Source: Sagittula stellata E-37
GTDB lineage: Bacteria > Pseudomonadota > Alphaproteobacteria > Rhodobacterales > Rhodobacteraceae
Length of the DNA stretch: 64,000 nucleotides
Assembly (NCBI RefSeq): GCF_039724765.1
Contig: NZ_CP155729.1
Span: forward strand, 1,240,001-1,304,000
Direction: 5' to 3'
Of this stretch, positions 33,723 to 43,493 are shown piece after piece. Position 1 is the first letter of the stretch, and the number at the start of each line of letters is the position of its first letter. The notes below the pieces were generated by a model. It did no database searches, was not told the DNA's origin, and was given only the letters and a program-made list of their open reading frames with translations. A program made the position numbers and the translations under genes.

Positions 33723-35908
33723 CTGCGCACCTCCTTGCGGGTCGGGGGCCTGCCGTCGTGGAACTCATGGAAGGCGGTGACGACGGCTGCGGCGAACCCG
33801 GGGTCGTTGATGTTCTCGGGCCGCCGGATCAAGCGGCGGGTGGAGGTCTGGCGGACCGTGTCCTCAAGCGCGGTGAAAAGCGCGTGCCGCGCCGCCGGAT
33901 CGTCGAAGGGCTGGCCGCGCGCGTCGAGCGCCGAGACGCCGCCCTCGGGCAGGAAGAAGCGCACGGGCGCCTCCATCTCGTTCAGGCGGGCGCCGATCCA
34001 GCGGCCCATCTGCGCGCTTTCCTCCGGTGTGGTCCGCATCAGCGTGACCTGCGGGTTGTGTTCGTAGAAGGTGCGGCCCCGGTACTTGTCAGGCACCGTG
34101 TCGGGCGCGCCGAAGTTCACCATGTCGAGCGCGCCGACTGAGCCGACGTAAGGCATCCGCCGCCGTATCATCGCGCCGAAACGGTCCTCCGTCGCCGGGA
34201 AGACGCCGCCGAACATCATGTCGCAGACCTCGGTCGTGGTCAGGTCGATGACGCCTTCGATCTTGCCGGAGTCGATCAGTTTCTCCATGGCCTGACCGCC
34301 GATGCCGGTGGCGTGGAAGACGAGGCAGTCGAACTGCTCGTCCAGCGCCTTCACGATCTGTTGCACCGCGGGTGTCGTGACGCCGAACATGGTCAGGCCG
34401 ATGGCGGGCTTGGTCGCGACGCGGGCGGGGGCGGCCTTGCGGGCCTTGACCATGCCGACCATCGCCTGCGCGGCGTTCGACAGCACCTCTTCTGTGATGG
34501 CGTTCAGCCCCTGCACGTCGGCCACCGAGTGCATCATGGTGATGTCGGAGGGGCCGACGTACTTGGCCACTTCGCCCGACGCCACGGTGGAGACGATCAG
34601 CTTCGGCACGCCCACTGGCAGGGCGCGCATCGCGGGGGCGACGATGGCCGTGCCGCCGGAGCCGCCCGCCGAGAGGATGCCCAGCACGCCGTCCTGCCGG
34701 GCCATCCAGCGTCGGAAGGCCTCGGTCATGCCTGCTACCGATTGGCCGCGGTCATCGGTAAAGACCCCTGCCGCGCCGCGCGGATGAAAGGCGGCGACCT
34801 GGTGGGCGGGGATCTCTGCCCCGGAGTGCTTGCCGCTGGTCGAAAGGTCGACCATGCGCACCGGCAGCCCGGCGGCGCGGACGATGTCGCGCATGTAGCG
34901 CAGTTCCGCCCCCTTGGTGTCGAGCGTGCCCGCTACGAGAACCACCTGCTCGCCCGACGGCGACAAGGGGCGCAGCGCCGTTTCGACGCCGCTTGAGGTC
35001 GGTTGCCCGGTGGTGACGACGCGGGCGGCACGCTCGATCTGGGGCACAGGGACCGGCTGCGACCAGCGGGTCGGGGTCTTCGGGTTCGACAGGTAGATCC
35101 TGACGGAACGGGGGCCTTTCGGCTGGCCCGTCGTTGCCGTTTCCGCGTCGTCATCGGTCTGCGGTTCGGGCGTCTCGTCATGAGCATGACGCCCGACGCC
35201 CAGCATCCGCTGTTGCAGGTCGCGGTCGGCAGCCAGTTCGCGCGCGGGCACCAACCGGTTGATGCGCCCGTTCACCATGATAGCCACGTGGTCGGCCACG
35301 GCGCAGGCAACGCCGATGTTCTGCTCGATCACCAGCACGTCCATCTCGCCCTCGGAGGCCAGGTGCAGCAACATGCTCTCCACCTGAGAGACGATCACAG
35401 GGGCCAGCCCCTCGGTCGGTTCGTCCATGATCAGCAGGCGCGGGTTGGCCAGCAGCGCGCGGGCGATGGCCAGCATCTGCCGTTCGCCACCCGACAGTTG
35501 CGCGCCGCCGTTGCGCCGCCGTTCGGCCAGCCGTGGGAAGGTGGAATATATGCGGTCCGAGCTCCAGGCGCCGCCCTTCTGCTCCACCATCTTAAGGTGT
35601 TCGTCGACGGTGAGCGACCGCCACAGGCGGCGGCCCTGCGGCACGTAGCCGATGCCCATGCGCGCGATTTCGGCCGGCGAGCGGCCCAGCAGGGGCTGAC
35701 CGCCGAACGTGACCGCGCCGGACGCGGCGGGGACCAGCCCCATGATCGTCTGGCAGAGCGTCGTCTTGCCCATGCCGTTTCGGCCCACGACCGACAGCAC
35801 GCCGCTTTCGAGCCTGAGATCCACGCCCTGCAGCGCATGGGAGGCGCCGTAGTAGACGTTGAGCCCCCTGACCTCCAGCGCGGCGGTGGCGGTGCGACGG
35901 TCACTCAT
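33719..35908 (-). CDS. LivF-like ABC ATPase fused to a Tm-1-like/UPF0261 domain
   Basis: A 729-residue fusion. Residues ~10-235 are a branched-chain-type ABC ATPase: Walker [14 protein letters not shown]-loop [10 protein letters not shown], signature QLSGGERQ, Walker [14 protein letters not shown] and H-loop region VLVIEQN. A ~75-residue acidic/Pro linker follows. The rest is a Tm-1-like ATP-binding/UPF0261 domain: [57 protein letters not shown] and [12 protein letters not shown]. The ATG at 35908 is preferred over an upstream TTG. Fusion ties the importer ATPase to a cytoplasmic metabolic protein. Confidence 0.87.
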   Translation of the reverse strand: MSDRRTATAALEVRGLNVYYGASHALQGVDLRLESGVLSVVGRNGMGKTTLCQTIMGLVPAASGAVTFGGQPLLGRSPAEIARMGIGYVPQGRRLWRSLTVDEHLKMVEQKGGAWSSDRIYSTFPRLAERRRNGGAQLSGGERQMLAIARALLANPRLLIMDEPTEGLAPVIVSQVESMLLHLASEGEMDVLVIEQNIGVACAVADHVAIMVNGRINRLVPARELAADRDLQQRMLGVGRHAHDETPEPQTDDDAETATTGQPKGPRSVRIYLSNPKTPTRWSQPVPVPQIERAARVVTTGQPTSSGVETALRPLSPSGEQVVLVAGTLDTKGAELRYMRDIVRAAGLPVRMVDLSTSGKHSGAEIPAHQVAAFHPRGAAGVFTDDRGQSVAGMTEAFRRWMARQDGVLGILSAGGSGGTAIVAPAMRALPVGVPKLIVSTVASGEVAKYVGPSDITMMHSVADVQGLNAITEEVLSNAAQAMVGMVKARKAAPARVATKPAIGLTMFGVTTPAVQQIVKALDEQFDCLVFHATGIGGQAMEKLIDSGKIEGVIDLTTTEVCDMMFGGVFPATEDRFGAMIRRRMPYVGSVGALDMVNFGAPDTVPDKYRGRTFYEHNPQVTLMRTTPEESAQMGRWIGARLNEMEAPVRFFLPEGGVSALDARGQPFDDPAARHALFTALEDTVRQTSTRRLIRRPENINDPGFAAAVVTAFHEFHDGRPPTRKEVRR

Positions 35909-36698
35909 CGCCGCCCCCAAGGTAGAGTTCCTGGACCTCGGGGTCGTTCTCGATCTCTTCGGGGGTGCCTTCCTTGAAGATCCGCCCGTTGTGCATCATC
36001 GTCACGCTTTCCGCGACGCGCAGGGCCACGTCCATGTCATGCTCGATAATGATGTAGCCGATGTGGCCGGGCAGGCCGTTGAGGATCGCCACCAGCTCCG
36101 CCCGTTCGGTGGGCGACAGGCCCGCCGCCGGTTCGTCGAAGAGGATGATCCTCGGCGCGCCCGCCAGCGCCAGCGCGATTTCGAGCTGCCTTTGCTGGCC
36201 GTAGCTGAGGTTGGCGACGGAGGTGTCGCGCCAGTCGGTCAGGTGTACGGCGGCGATCAACTCGTCCGAGCGAGTCAGGAGCGCGTCGTTGGCGGTGGGC
36301 CTCAGGAAGGAGAACCGTCCGCGCGACACGCCCCGGCAGGCGAGATAGACGTTGTCGGCCACGGTCAGCCCGTTGAACAGCAGGCTGATCTGATAGGTGC
36401 GGCGCAGTCCGCGCCGGATGCGTTCGTAGGCCGGGAAGCGGGTGACGTCCTCGCCGAACAGCCGGATCGTGCCGGAGGTCGGCAGGAAGTCCCCGGTCAC
36501 GCAGTTGAAGAGCGTCGTCTTGCCGGCGCCGTTCGATCCGAGCACGGCGCGGCGTTCGCCGGACCGCACGGTCAGCGTCACGTCGGAAATGGCGGCGAGG
36601 GCGCCGAACAGCTTCGACACGCCCCGCAGTTCCAGCGCGTTCCCGGAGCTGACGGAGCCGAGCGCGTCGGCGGTGCGCCTGTCCTCGACCACGGTCAT
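35901..36698 (-). CDS. LivG-like ABC transporter ATPase
   Basis: A 265-residue ATPase of the branched-chain amino acid/amide importer type. Walker A is [17 protein letters not shown], the signature is a variant ([16 protein letters not shown]), Walker B is [13 protein letters not shown] and the H-loop [21 protein letters not shown] matches the LivG subgroup. It overlaps both neighbours by 4-8 bp. It pairs with the LivF-UPF0261 fusion to energise the two permeases. Confidence 0.92.
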   Translation of the reverse strand: MTVVEDRRTADALGSVSSGNALELRGVSKLFGALAAISDVTLTVRSGERRAVLGSNGAGKTTLFNCVTGDFLPTSGTIRLFGEDVTRFPAYERIRRGLRRTYQISLLFNGLTVADNVYLACRGVSRGRFSFLRPTANDALLTRSDELIAAVHLTDWRDTSVANLSYGQQRQLEIALALAGAPRIILFDEPAAGLSPTERAELVAILNGLPGHIGYIIIEHDMDVALRVAESVTMMHNGRIFKEGTPEEIENDPEVQELYLGGGDE

Positions 36699-37744
36699 TC
36701 GCTTTCTCCGGTCAGGGGGTCGCCCCGGCGGGCGCGGCGGGCGCGCCAGCGCTCCCACAGGCCGAGGACCCCGTCGGGTGAGAAGAAGACCACCGCGAGG
36801 AAACCCAGCCCGATCAGCAGCTTGAAACGTTCGCCGGACATGCCGAAGGCCAGCAGGACATCCGGTGAGAATGTCCGCAGCAGCACGTAGATCAGCGCGC
36901 CGATAAAGGCGCCGATGGGTCTGGAGATGCCGCCCACGACGGCGATCACGAGGATATCGATGACCGCCGGGATGCCGGCGGTGCCGGGGGCGATCTGAGC
37001 GTTCTGCCAGACGAGGAGGATGCCGCCGATGGCCGCGATGACGCTGGCGAAGGTGTAGGCTGCGACGCGGTGCGCGGTCACGTTGAACCCCAGGGCCGCC
37101 ATGCGGCGGGGGTTGTCGCGCACGCCCTGCAGCGCCAGACCGAAGGGCGCGCGCGATACGTAGGAGACGGCGGCGTAGCAAGCCAGCGCGCAGCCGAGCG
37201 TCAGGTAGTAGAAGGGGGCAGGCTGCCGCCAGTCGATCCCGAAGAGGTCGGGCGGCACCACGAGGTTGAAGCCGGAATAGCCGTTGAAGATCGTGTAGTT
37301 CTGCCGGGTGAAGTAGAAGAAGGCCGCTGCGATGGCGAGGGTGATCATGATGGTGTAGATCCCCTCCGTCCGCACGGCCAGCGCGCCGACGATGGTGCCG
37401 AAGATCGCGGCGATCAGGATGGCCAGCGGCAGGTAGAGCCACCACGACAGCCCCATGCTCAGCTCGGCCCCCGAGGTGCCGAAGATCGCCACCATGTAGC
37501 CTCCGGTCGCTGCGACCGACATCTGGATCAGGCTGACCATGCCGCCGTAGCCCGCAAGGAACATCAGCGACAGGGCGATGATCCCGAGGATGAACGTCCA
37601 GCCCATCACCTGGAACAGGAAGAAATCGTTGGCCCAGGCGGGCATGGTCAGGAGGATCACGCCCAGCACCCACCACGCGGGCGGCACCCGTTCGACCCAA
37701 AGCGGTTGGGCGTCGTCCTTCGGTCGGTCTTCTGCCAGTGCCAT
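36695..37744 (-). CDS. LivM-like ABC transporter permease
   Basis: A 349-residue inner-membrane permease with about 10 hydrophobic segments. LivM-type features include SLIQMSVAATGGYMVA, the SRAPFGLALQGVRDNPRRMAA-type EAA loop (GVRDNPRRMAALGFNV) and VVGGISRPIGAFIGAL. It starts 5 bp after the LivH-like stop and overlaps the LivG-like start. Confidence 0.92.
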   Translation of the reverse strand: MALAEDRPKDDAQPLWVERVPPAWWVLGVILLTMPAWANDFFLFQVMGWTFILGIIALSLMFLAGYGGMVSLIQMSVAATGGYMVAIFGTSGAELSMGLSWWLYLPLAILIAAIFGTIVGALAVRTEGIYTIMITLAIAAAFFYFTRQNYTIFNGYSGFNLVVPPDLFGIDWRQPAPFYYLTLGCALACYAAVSYVSRAPFGLALQGVRDNPRRMAALGFNVTAHRVAAYTFASVIAAIGGILLVWQNAQIAPGTAGIPAVIDILVIAVVGGISRPIGAFIGALIYVLLRTFSPDVLLAFGMSGERFKLLIGLGFLAVVFFSPDGVLGLWERWRARRARRGDPLTGESE

Positions 37745-37748
37745 GCGC

Positions 37749-38759
37749 CTACCCCCGTCCCAGAAGGCCCTGCGGCCGGAAGGCCAGCACGACGGCCATG
37801 ATGAGGAAGGTGAACACCACCGAATAGGTGGGCGCGTAGATCAGCCCCAGTTGCTCGCTGAGCCCTATGATGAGCGCGCCGATGGCCGCGCCGGGGATGG
37901 ACCCCATGCCGCCGACGATTACGACGACGAGGCTGGCCAGCAGGAAGCGCGTGTCCTCTCCGGGGGACAGCGACTGGAAGGTCCCGCCGACGATGCCCGC
38001 CATGCCGGCCAGCCCCGCACCGAAGGCGAAGACGGCGAGGAACACGTACTGGATGCGCACACCCGAGGCCGCCAGCATTTCGCGGTCGTCGACGCCCGCG
38101 CGCACCAGCATGCCCAACCGGGTCTTGTTCAGCACCAGCCACATGCCGACGCCGATGACGATGGCGGCGAACAGGATCGCCATGCGGACGGCGGGGTACT
38201 TGAGATAGACGACCTCTCCGCTGTCGCGCACGTCGGAGACGACGGGCAGGGTCATCGGGCCGAACAAGATGTCGGGCGCGTAGATCGTGTAGGACTGCCC
38301 GCCCCATTGCCACAGCAGGAGATCGGCAATGACCACCGACAGTCCGATGGTGACCATGGTCTGGCGCAGCTCTTCACCCTCCATCCGGCGAAAGACCTGG
38401 TTCTGAAGGACGATGCCCACGATGCCGACCACGACGAAGACCACCGGGAAGGCGAGGAACCAGGACCCTGTCCTCTCGGAGACCTCGAAGCCGAGATACC
38501 CCCCCAGCAGGTAGAGCGAGCCATGCGCGAGGTTCACGTTGCGCATCAGTCCGAAGATCAGGGTAAATCCGGAGGCCACGAGGAAGTAGAGCGCGCCGAG
38601 CGTGATGCCCCCGAAGATGCCGTTCAGGAAGATGCGCTTCTTGCCGAGGGCGTCTTCCATGCCCGTCGACCACGGCGCGAAGATCAGCCAAAGGAGGATC
38701 GCCGCGCCGAGCGCGATGATGAATGACCAGACCGGATGGCGCTGAATGAACCTTTGCAT
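37749..38759 (-). CDS. LivH-like ABC transporter permease
   Basis: A 336-residue permease with about 8-9 membrane segments. LivH hallmarks are GALYFLVASGFTLIFGLMRNVNLAHGSLY-like (split here into the NLAHGSLYLLGGYLG motif), RAGVDDREMLAASGVR and VIVGGMGSIPGAAIGALIIG. It has an unusually long N-terminus with an extra hydrophobic segment. It is the first importer gene of the leftward block. The periplasmic binding protein gene lies 3.3 kb further upstream. Confidence 0.9.
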   Translation of the reverse strand: MQRFIQRHPVWSFIIALGAAILLWLIFAPWSTGMEDALGKKRIFLNGIFGGITLGALYFLVASGFTLIFGLMRNVNLAHGSLYLLGGYLGFEVSERTGSWFLAFPVVFVVVGIVGIVLQNQVFRRMEGEELRQTMVTIGLSVVIADLLLWQWGGQSYTIYAPDILFGPMTLPVVSDVRDSGEVVYLKYPAVRMAILFAAIVIGVGMWLVLNKTRLGMLVRAGVDDREMLAASGVRIQYVFLAVFAFGAGLAGMAGIVGGTFQSLSPGEDTRFLLASLVVVIVGGMGSIPGAAIGALIIGLSEQLGLIYAPTYSVVFTFLIMAVVLAFRPQGLLGRG

Positions 38760-38995
38760 GGTCTCCCGTCCACGACGCCCCGCTGCAGGGGCTTGCAGAG
38801 GTTAGCGCCCAAACCCGGCCGCGCTGATACCCGAGGGTCTGATCCTTCAACCCTCTGTTTGAAAACATCCGTGCCTTCGGGGCGGGGTATGTGCCGGAAA
38901 TGTGCACTTTCCACGGTGAGGCGCGGGTTTGCCGGGCAAAGCGGCGGTGTTGTCCGGTTTGTGATTTGACGGACGGTTTCCGAACCCGAAGCCTG

Positions 38996-39805
38996 ATGGC
39001 CATGAAACCCGTTCTTGCCGCCTGCGCCGCCTTCGTCCTTGCAACGTCCTCCGCGGCCCGGTCCGAGGAGGTGGACCTGGAACTTGTCCTGATGGTTGAT
39101 GTCTCGCGCTCGATGACCATGGGGGAGCTGGAGATTCAGCGGCAGGGCTATGCCGCGGCCCTGCGGTCCGACGAGGTTTTCGCGGCGGTACAGGCCGGGC
39201 TGCTGCAACGCATCGCGCTGAGTTACGTGGAGTGGGCGGGATCGCAGAAGGTGATCGTCGACTGGACCGTGCTTGAGGCGCGGGAGGATCTGGAGGCGTT
39301 CGCGCGGGCGGTGGAGAACACGTCGACCACCGGCATGCGCCGGACCTCCATTTCAGAGGCGCTGATCTTCGGCGCGGATATGATCGGGTCGAACGACTAC
39401 GAGGGCCTGCGCCGGGTCATCGACATCTCGGGCGACGGGCCGAACAATCAGGGGCGGATCGTGACCGACGCCCGCGACGACGTGCTGTCCCGGCGGATCG
39501 TCATCAACGGTTTGCCGCTGATGATGCAGGAGGGCATAGGCGGATGGTGGCACCTTGAGGATCTCGACATCTATTACGAGGCCTGTGTCACGGGCGGGCC
39601 CGGGTCCTTCGTGATCCCCGTGCTGGACTGGACGGATTTCGGCGAGGCGGTACGGCGCAAGCTGGTACTGGAGATCGCCTCCGGGACCAGCACCGGGATC
39701 GCAGGCATTCAGGATGTGCAGTTCGCACCGGCGAGGCCGCCCTACGACTGCGAGATCGGCGAAAAGATCTGGGAGCAGCGGCGCATGGATTGGTACGACC
39801 CGTAG
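38996..39805 (+). CDS. DUF1194 (VWA-like) exported protein
   Basis: A 269-residue DUF1194 protein. The start MAMKPVLAACAAFVLATSS gives a signal peptide ending near SAARSEE. The mature part opens with a VWA-like MIDAS motif (LVLMVDVSRSMTMGE) and continues with RRTSISEALIFGAD and VIDISGDGPNNQGR, typical of the family. It is the only rightward gene inside the leftward supercluster, separating the importer permeases from the AraC regulator, so it is probably not part of that pathway. Its function is unknown. Confidence 0.85.
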   Translation: MAMKPVLAACAAFVLATSSAARSEEVDLELVLMVDVSRSMTMGELEIQRQGYAAALRSDEVFAAVQAGLLQRIALSYVEWAGSQKVIVDWTVLEAREDLEAFARAVENTSTTGMRRTSISEALIFGADMIGSNDYEGLRRVIDISGDGPNNQGRIVTDARDDVLSRRIVINGLPLMMQEGIGGWWHLEDLDIYYEACVTGGPGSFVIPVLDWTDFGEAVRRKLVLEIASGTSTGIAGIQDVQFAPARPPYDCEIGEKIWEQRRMDWYDP

Positions 39806-39896
39806 GCGCGCGCCGGGATCGCCGGGCGTTGTCGTGGATGCATGCCGGTTGCGGCGACCCGTTGCGGAGGGGGTTTACCGGACCTCGTGCCGGGCC

Positions 39897-40727
39897 TCAG
39901 GCGACGTGCACCGAGCGGCGGTAGGCCGAGGGCGGCACCACGCCGTTGCCGATGAAGAACCGCGAGAAGCTGGCCTGGCTGGAGAACCCGAGATCGAAGC
40001 CGATATCCGCCACGCCGTCCTCGGAGGTGGCGAGCATGTCGATGGCCTGCTCCATCCTCAGCGCATTGAGGTAAAGGTTCGGCGTAAGCCCGACCTGCGC
40101 CCGGAACAGCTTGTAGAAATGCGGGCGCGACAGGCCGACCTCGCGGGCGACGCGGTCCATCTCCAGCGCCTCGCCCAGCCCTTCCTGCAGGTACTTCAGC
40201 GCCTTGCGGATCCGGAAATCGCGGCGTGGCATGTCCGGCCCCGTGAAGTCGGCCCCGCGCGGGGTCCATTGCCACGACTGTTCGTAGGCGACGCGGGTGA
40301 GGTCGCAGAGGCGGTCCTCGATCAGTACGTCCTCGCAGTCCTCCTCCAGCATCGCCTGTGCCGTACCGTAGATGAGCCGGGCGAGGTGGTCGGTGACTTC
40401 GATCCCCACGCGCCCGAAGGCGAGCGAGGCCGAGGCCCGCCGCGACACGTCGAGGAACCACGAAGGGCGTATGTAGAGCACCAGCGCCAGCGTCGGTTCG
40501 CATAGGTGCACGGGTTGGTAGAAGTGTGACAGCCACGGGCTGACGGCGACGCCCTGACCCGGGGCGAGGGGCCATTTCCGACCGTTGACGTCGATCTGGC
40601 CCGGCGGTCCCTGAAGATGAAAGATCAGGTGGCCCTCGCGGTGCCCGTGCGGCACCATGCTGCGGTCCATGTTGTAAAGGCAGACGCGACCGAAACGGCC
40701 GTGGAACACGGCCAGCGAGTCACTCAT
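39897..40727 (-). CDS. AraC-family transcriptional regulator
   Basis: A 276-residue regulator with an N-terminal cupin-like sensing domain (HREGHLIFHLQGPPGQ) and a C-terminal double helix-turn-helix: EMDRVAREVGLSRPHFYKLF and ATSEDGVADIGFDLGFSSQAS. It follows the Fe-ADH-like gene by 177 bp in the same direction. It is the obvious candidate activator for the importer and catabolic genes on both sides. Confidence 0.9.
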   Translation of the reverse strand: MSDSLAVFHGRFGRVCLYNMDRSMVPHGHREGHLIFHLQGPPGQIDVNGRKWPLAPGQGVAVSPWLSHFYQPVHLCEPTLALVLYIRPSWFLDVSRRASASLAFGRVGIEVTDHLARLIYGTAQAMLEEDCEDVLIEDRLCDLTRVAYEQSWQWTPRGADFTGPDMPRRDFRIRKALKYLQEGLGEALEMDRVAREVGLSRPHFYKLFRAQVGLTPNLYLNALRMEQAIDMLATSEDGVADIGFDLGFSSQASFSRFFIGNGVVPPSAYRRSVHVA

Positions 40728-40904
40728 TTACTCCTCCCGGGACGTTTCGCCCCTTAATGCTGGCGCTGCATGCGCTCTCCGGGCATGTCAGGCGCAGGTA
40801 TGCTACTCCGATTCCCGATTTCGACAAATATGGGTTGGCGTTCTGCCCGTCCTGGCCGCCCGGCCCCGTCTGGACAGGTCTGGCGGGGGTGGCCCATCTG
40901 CGGT

Positions 40905-41942
40905 TCACAGGACCGCACGCATGATCCTTTCGTAGTCTCGGCCCGTGGCATGGCGCGGGTTGGTCCGGTTCGCGGGATCGGCGGCGGCGCCCTGGGCCGC
41001 GCGCGACAACATGTGTTCCTCGATCCCGATGTCAGACAGGCGGCGCGGCAGACCGATCCTGCGGGCCAGCGCGACCAGCCGTTCGCCCGGATCGGCATTT
41101 GCCGGAAGGCCCAGCACCATACGCACCAGTCCGAGGCGGTCGTGCACAGCGGGCGCGTTGAAGGCGAGCACCTCCGGCAGAAGCGCGCCGTGCAGCACGC
41201 CCCGGCGCGCGCGGGCGATGGCTTCCAGCCCATGCGCGGCCGCGGCGATGCCGCCATGTCCCTTCTCCGACGCCAGCCCCGCGTTCAGCGCGGCGGCAAG
41301 CAGCTCTCGCCGCGCGGACAGGTCCTGCCCGTCGTGGACAGCCTTTTCGAGGCAGAGCGCGGCGCGCCGCAGCCCGTCCAGCGCCATGCCGTCCGCCGGA
41401 GGATTGAAGGCGGTGCCAAGGAAGCACTCAAGGCATTGGCAAAGCGTGTCCATGCCCGCTGCGGCTGTGGCCTGCGGGTCGGCGGAGGTCGTGAGCGTCG
41501 CGTCGCAGAGGATCGCCACAGGCAACGCCACCTTGCGGCCCGGCCGCGCGGACAGGGCCGGGTCGATGGGGCCAAGCCCGACAGTCTCGGTACAGGTGGG
41601 AATGGTGATGACCGGCACCCGGTCCGACGCGGCGATCCGGGCGAGGGTCAGCGCTGCCAGCCCGCCAAAACCGATGACCCCGTCACAGCCCGCCTGTTCG
41701 AAAGTATCCAGCGCGCGGGACAGGTCCTCTCCGGGAGGGACGCCGCCCGCAACGTGGCTGGCCGTCGGGGGCGCGGAGGGCAGGGCCGCATGCAGCCTGT
41801 CGAGCCCGTCGCCCTGCGTCGCGTCGCTGTCGGTGATCACCAGCGGATGGCGCAGGCCGTGACGCTCCATCTCGGAGGACAGCGCGTCTTCGAGCACGCG
41901 GTCGGCGAAATGGATGCGGGTGAGATAGGTGATGAGAGACAC
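40905..41942 (-). CDS. Divergent iron-containing alcohol dehydrogenase-fold protein
   Basis: A 345-residue protein of the Fe-ADH/dehydroquinate-synthase fold (maleylacetate-reductase-like). ITIPTCTETVG corresponds to the family PTTAGTGSE region. The GGGSxxD nucleotide motif is degenerate (IGFGGLAALTLAR). Aligning to FucO, the metal aspartate is kept (MDTLCQCLE), but the three histidine ligands appear replaced (H200 by Gln, H263 by Ala, H277 by Arg). It could be metal-independent, as maleylacetate reductases are, or non-catalytic. Start is GTG. It lies between the binding-protein gene and the AraC gene. Confidence 0.75.
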   Translation of the reverse strand: MSLITYLTRIHFADRVLEDALSSEMERHGLRHPLVITDSDATQGDGLDRLHAALPSAPPTASHVAGGVPPGEDLSRALDTFEQAGCDGVIGFGGLAALTLARIAASDRVPVITIPTCTETVGLGPIDPALSARPGRKVALPVAILCDATLTTSADPQATAAAGMDTLCQCLECFLGTAFNPPADGMALDGLRRAALCLEKAVHDGQDLSARRELLAAALNAGLASEKGHGGIAAAAHGLEAIARARRGVLHGALLPEVLAFNAPAVHDRLGLVRMVLGLPANADPGERLVALARRIGLPRRLSDIGIEEHMLSRAAQGAAADPANRTNPRHATGRDYERIMRAVL

Positions 41943-42047
41943 GGCAAGCCCGCTCCGAAGCCATGCGCGCCGCCGGGGACATGGCCCCTTCGGGCGCAGC
42001 GCGGGGCCAGCAAGTGGCCCCGCGCGCGATTGCGCATCGTGTCTTCG

Positions 42048-43310
42048 TCAACCGTCGCGCAACGCTGCGCAATCCGGCGTGTCACGGGACGGCAGACCCA
42101 TCGCGCGGAATTCCTCCTCGGACAGGCCCAGCGTCTGGTTGACGTTGTCGGTACGCGACTTGAACTCGTTACGCAAAGCACCCTGACCGTCATCCACGAC
42201 TTCGTTGATGAACACGGAGCCGGTGGCCTGGCGGTTCTCGTTCAGGTGAACCGGTCCCAGCGGGGTTTCCAGCGTCATGGTCGACAGCGCGTTCTTGAAG
42301 GCTGCCTGGCCGTCCGAGAGATCGCCGTCGACTTCGTTCAGACCTTCGATGGCCGCGAGCGCCGCGACGTAGTAGCCGACGCCGAACAGCGAGGGCGAGG
42401 GGAAGCGTTCGCCTTCCGGGAAGGCGTCCTGGTAGGCCTTGACGTATTCCTGCCATGCCGGATCGGGGTTGTCGTCCGCCAGCGGGCCGGAGGTGGGGGT
42501 GCCGATCAGGGCTTCCTTGGCACGCCCGCGCGAGGTCAGCACGGTCTGGTCGGCCATGATCGTGCCGCCGATCAGGTTGGTGTCGGCCCCGGCCTGGCTG
42601 TACTGGTTGAGGAAGTTGATGGCGTCCGTGCCGCCCACGCCGAGATAGATGGCGTCCACGTCGTCGGGCAGCGAGGCAATCACCCCGCCGAAGTCAGACG
42701 ACCCCAGCGGCACCCAGAAGCGTTCGACGATGTCGCCGCCGGCGCTGCAGAAGTCCACGGCGAAGCCCAGGAAGTTGGTGTAGCCGAAGGAGTAGTCGGC
42801 GGCCACGGTGGCGACCTTGGTCCAGCCCTTCTCGTTCACCACGTAGGACCCGAGGCCCGCGCCCCACTGCGCGCCGTCGAGGTTGAAGCGGAAGAAGTTC
42901 TCTGCCGGGTCGACCCAGGTGGTTTCCAGCGCGCCGGAGATGCCGTTGATGACGGTCTTGTCGGGGATCGTCTTGGCGTAATCGCGCATCGCGATGCCCT
43001 CGGAGCCGGAGAGCGGGCCGAGGATGATGTCGACACCGTCCTGCTCGATCAGCTTGCGCGCCTGGCGGACGGTGGTGTCCGGCGTGGTGTCGGTGGGGGC
43101 GACGACGGTTTCGATGGTCAGCCCGCCCGCGGTGCCGCCGGCCTGCTGGATCGCCAGTTCGACGTTGCGGATGCCATCCGCGCCGCCTTCGGCGAACGCG
43201 CCCTCGGTGGCGACAAGGATGCCGAACTTGACCGTGCCGTCCTGCGCCATGGCCATGGCGGGAAGCCAGAGTGCCAGCGCCGAAACGGAGGCCGTGAATG
43301 CCTTCTTCAT
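42048..43310 (-). CDS. Periplasmic substrate-binding protein, LivJ-type ABC importer
   Basis: A 420-residue type I periplasmic-binding protein. The signal peptide MKKAFTASVSALALWLPAMA-MA is cleaved before QDG. The mature part has KFGILVATEGAFAEGGADG, a typical LivJ opening, and ARKLIEQDGVDIILGPLSGSEG. The ATG follows a GGGAGGAT ribosome site. It is the most upstream gene of the leftward cluster and would deliver substrate to the LivH/M/G/F-like complex. Relatives bind amino acids, amides or aromatic acids. Confidence 0.9.
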   Translation of the reverse strand: MKKAFTASVSALALWLPAMAMAQDGTVKFGILVATEGAFAEGGADGIRNVELAIQQAGGTAGGLTIETVVAPTDTTPDTTVRQARKLIEQDGVDIILGPLSGSEGIAMRDYAKTIPDKTVINGISGALETTWVDPAENFFRFNLDGAQWGAGLGSYVVNEKGWTKVATVAADYSFGYTNFLGFAVDFCSAGGDIVERFWVPLGSSDFGGVIASLPDDVDAIYLGVGGTDAINFLNQYSQAGADTNLIGGTIMADQTVLTSRGRAKEALIGTPTSGPLADDNPDPAWQEYVKAYQDAFPEGERFPSPSLFGVGYYVAALAAIEGLNEVDGDLSDGQAAFKNALSTMTLETPLGPVHLNENRQATGSVFINEVVDDGQGALRNEFKSRTDNVNQTLGLSEEEFRAMGLPSRDTPDCAALRDG

Positions 43311-43493
43311 GAGTATCCTCCCGTAAAAATCGGCAGGCGTCCGTATTATTGTTGTCGCCCCAACGCCTGCGTGCCGGGGGCTCCGGCAGCCGATTGAGGG
43401 TACGGCAGGGGCCCTTGCCGACAAACGCCCCACTGTTTTCCGGCATACCCCACCGTCTCTTTTTTGGGCGTTGGGCGAACGGTACGGGATGCG

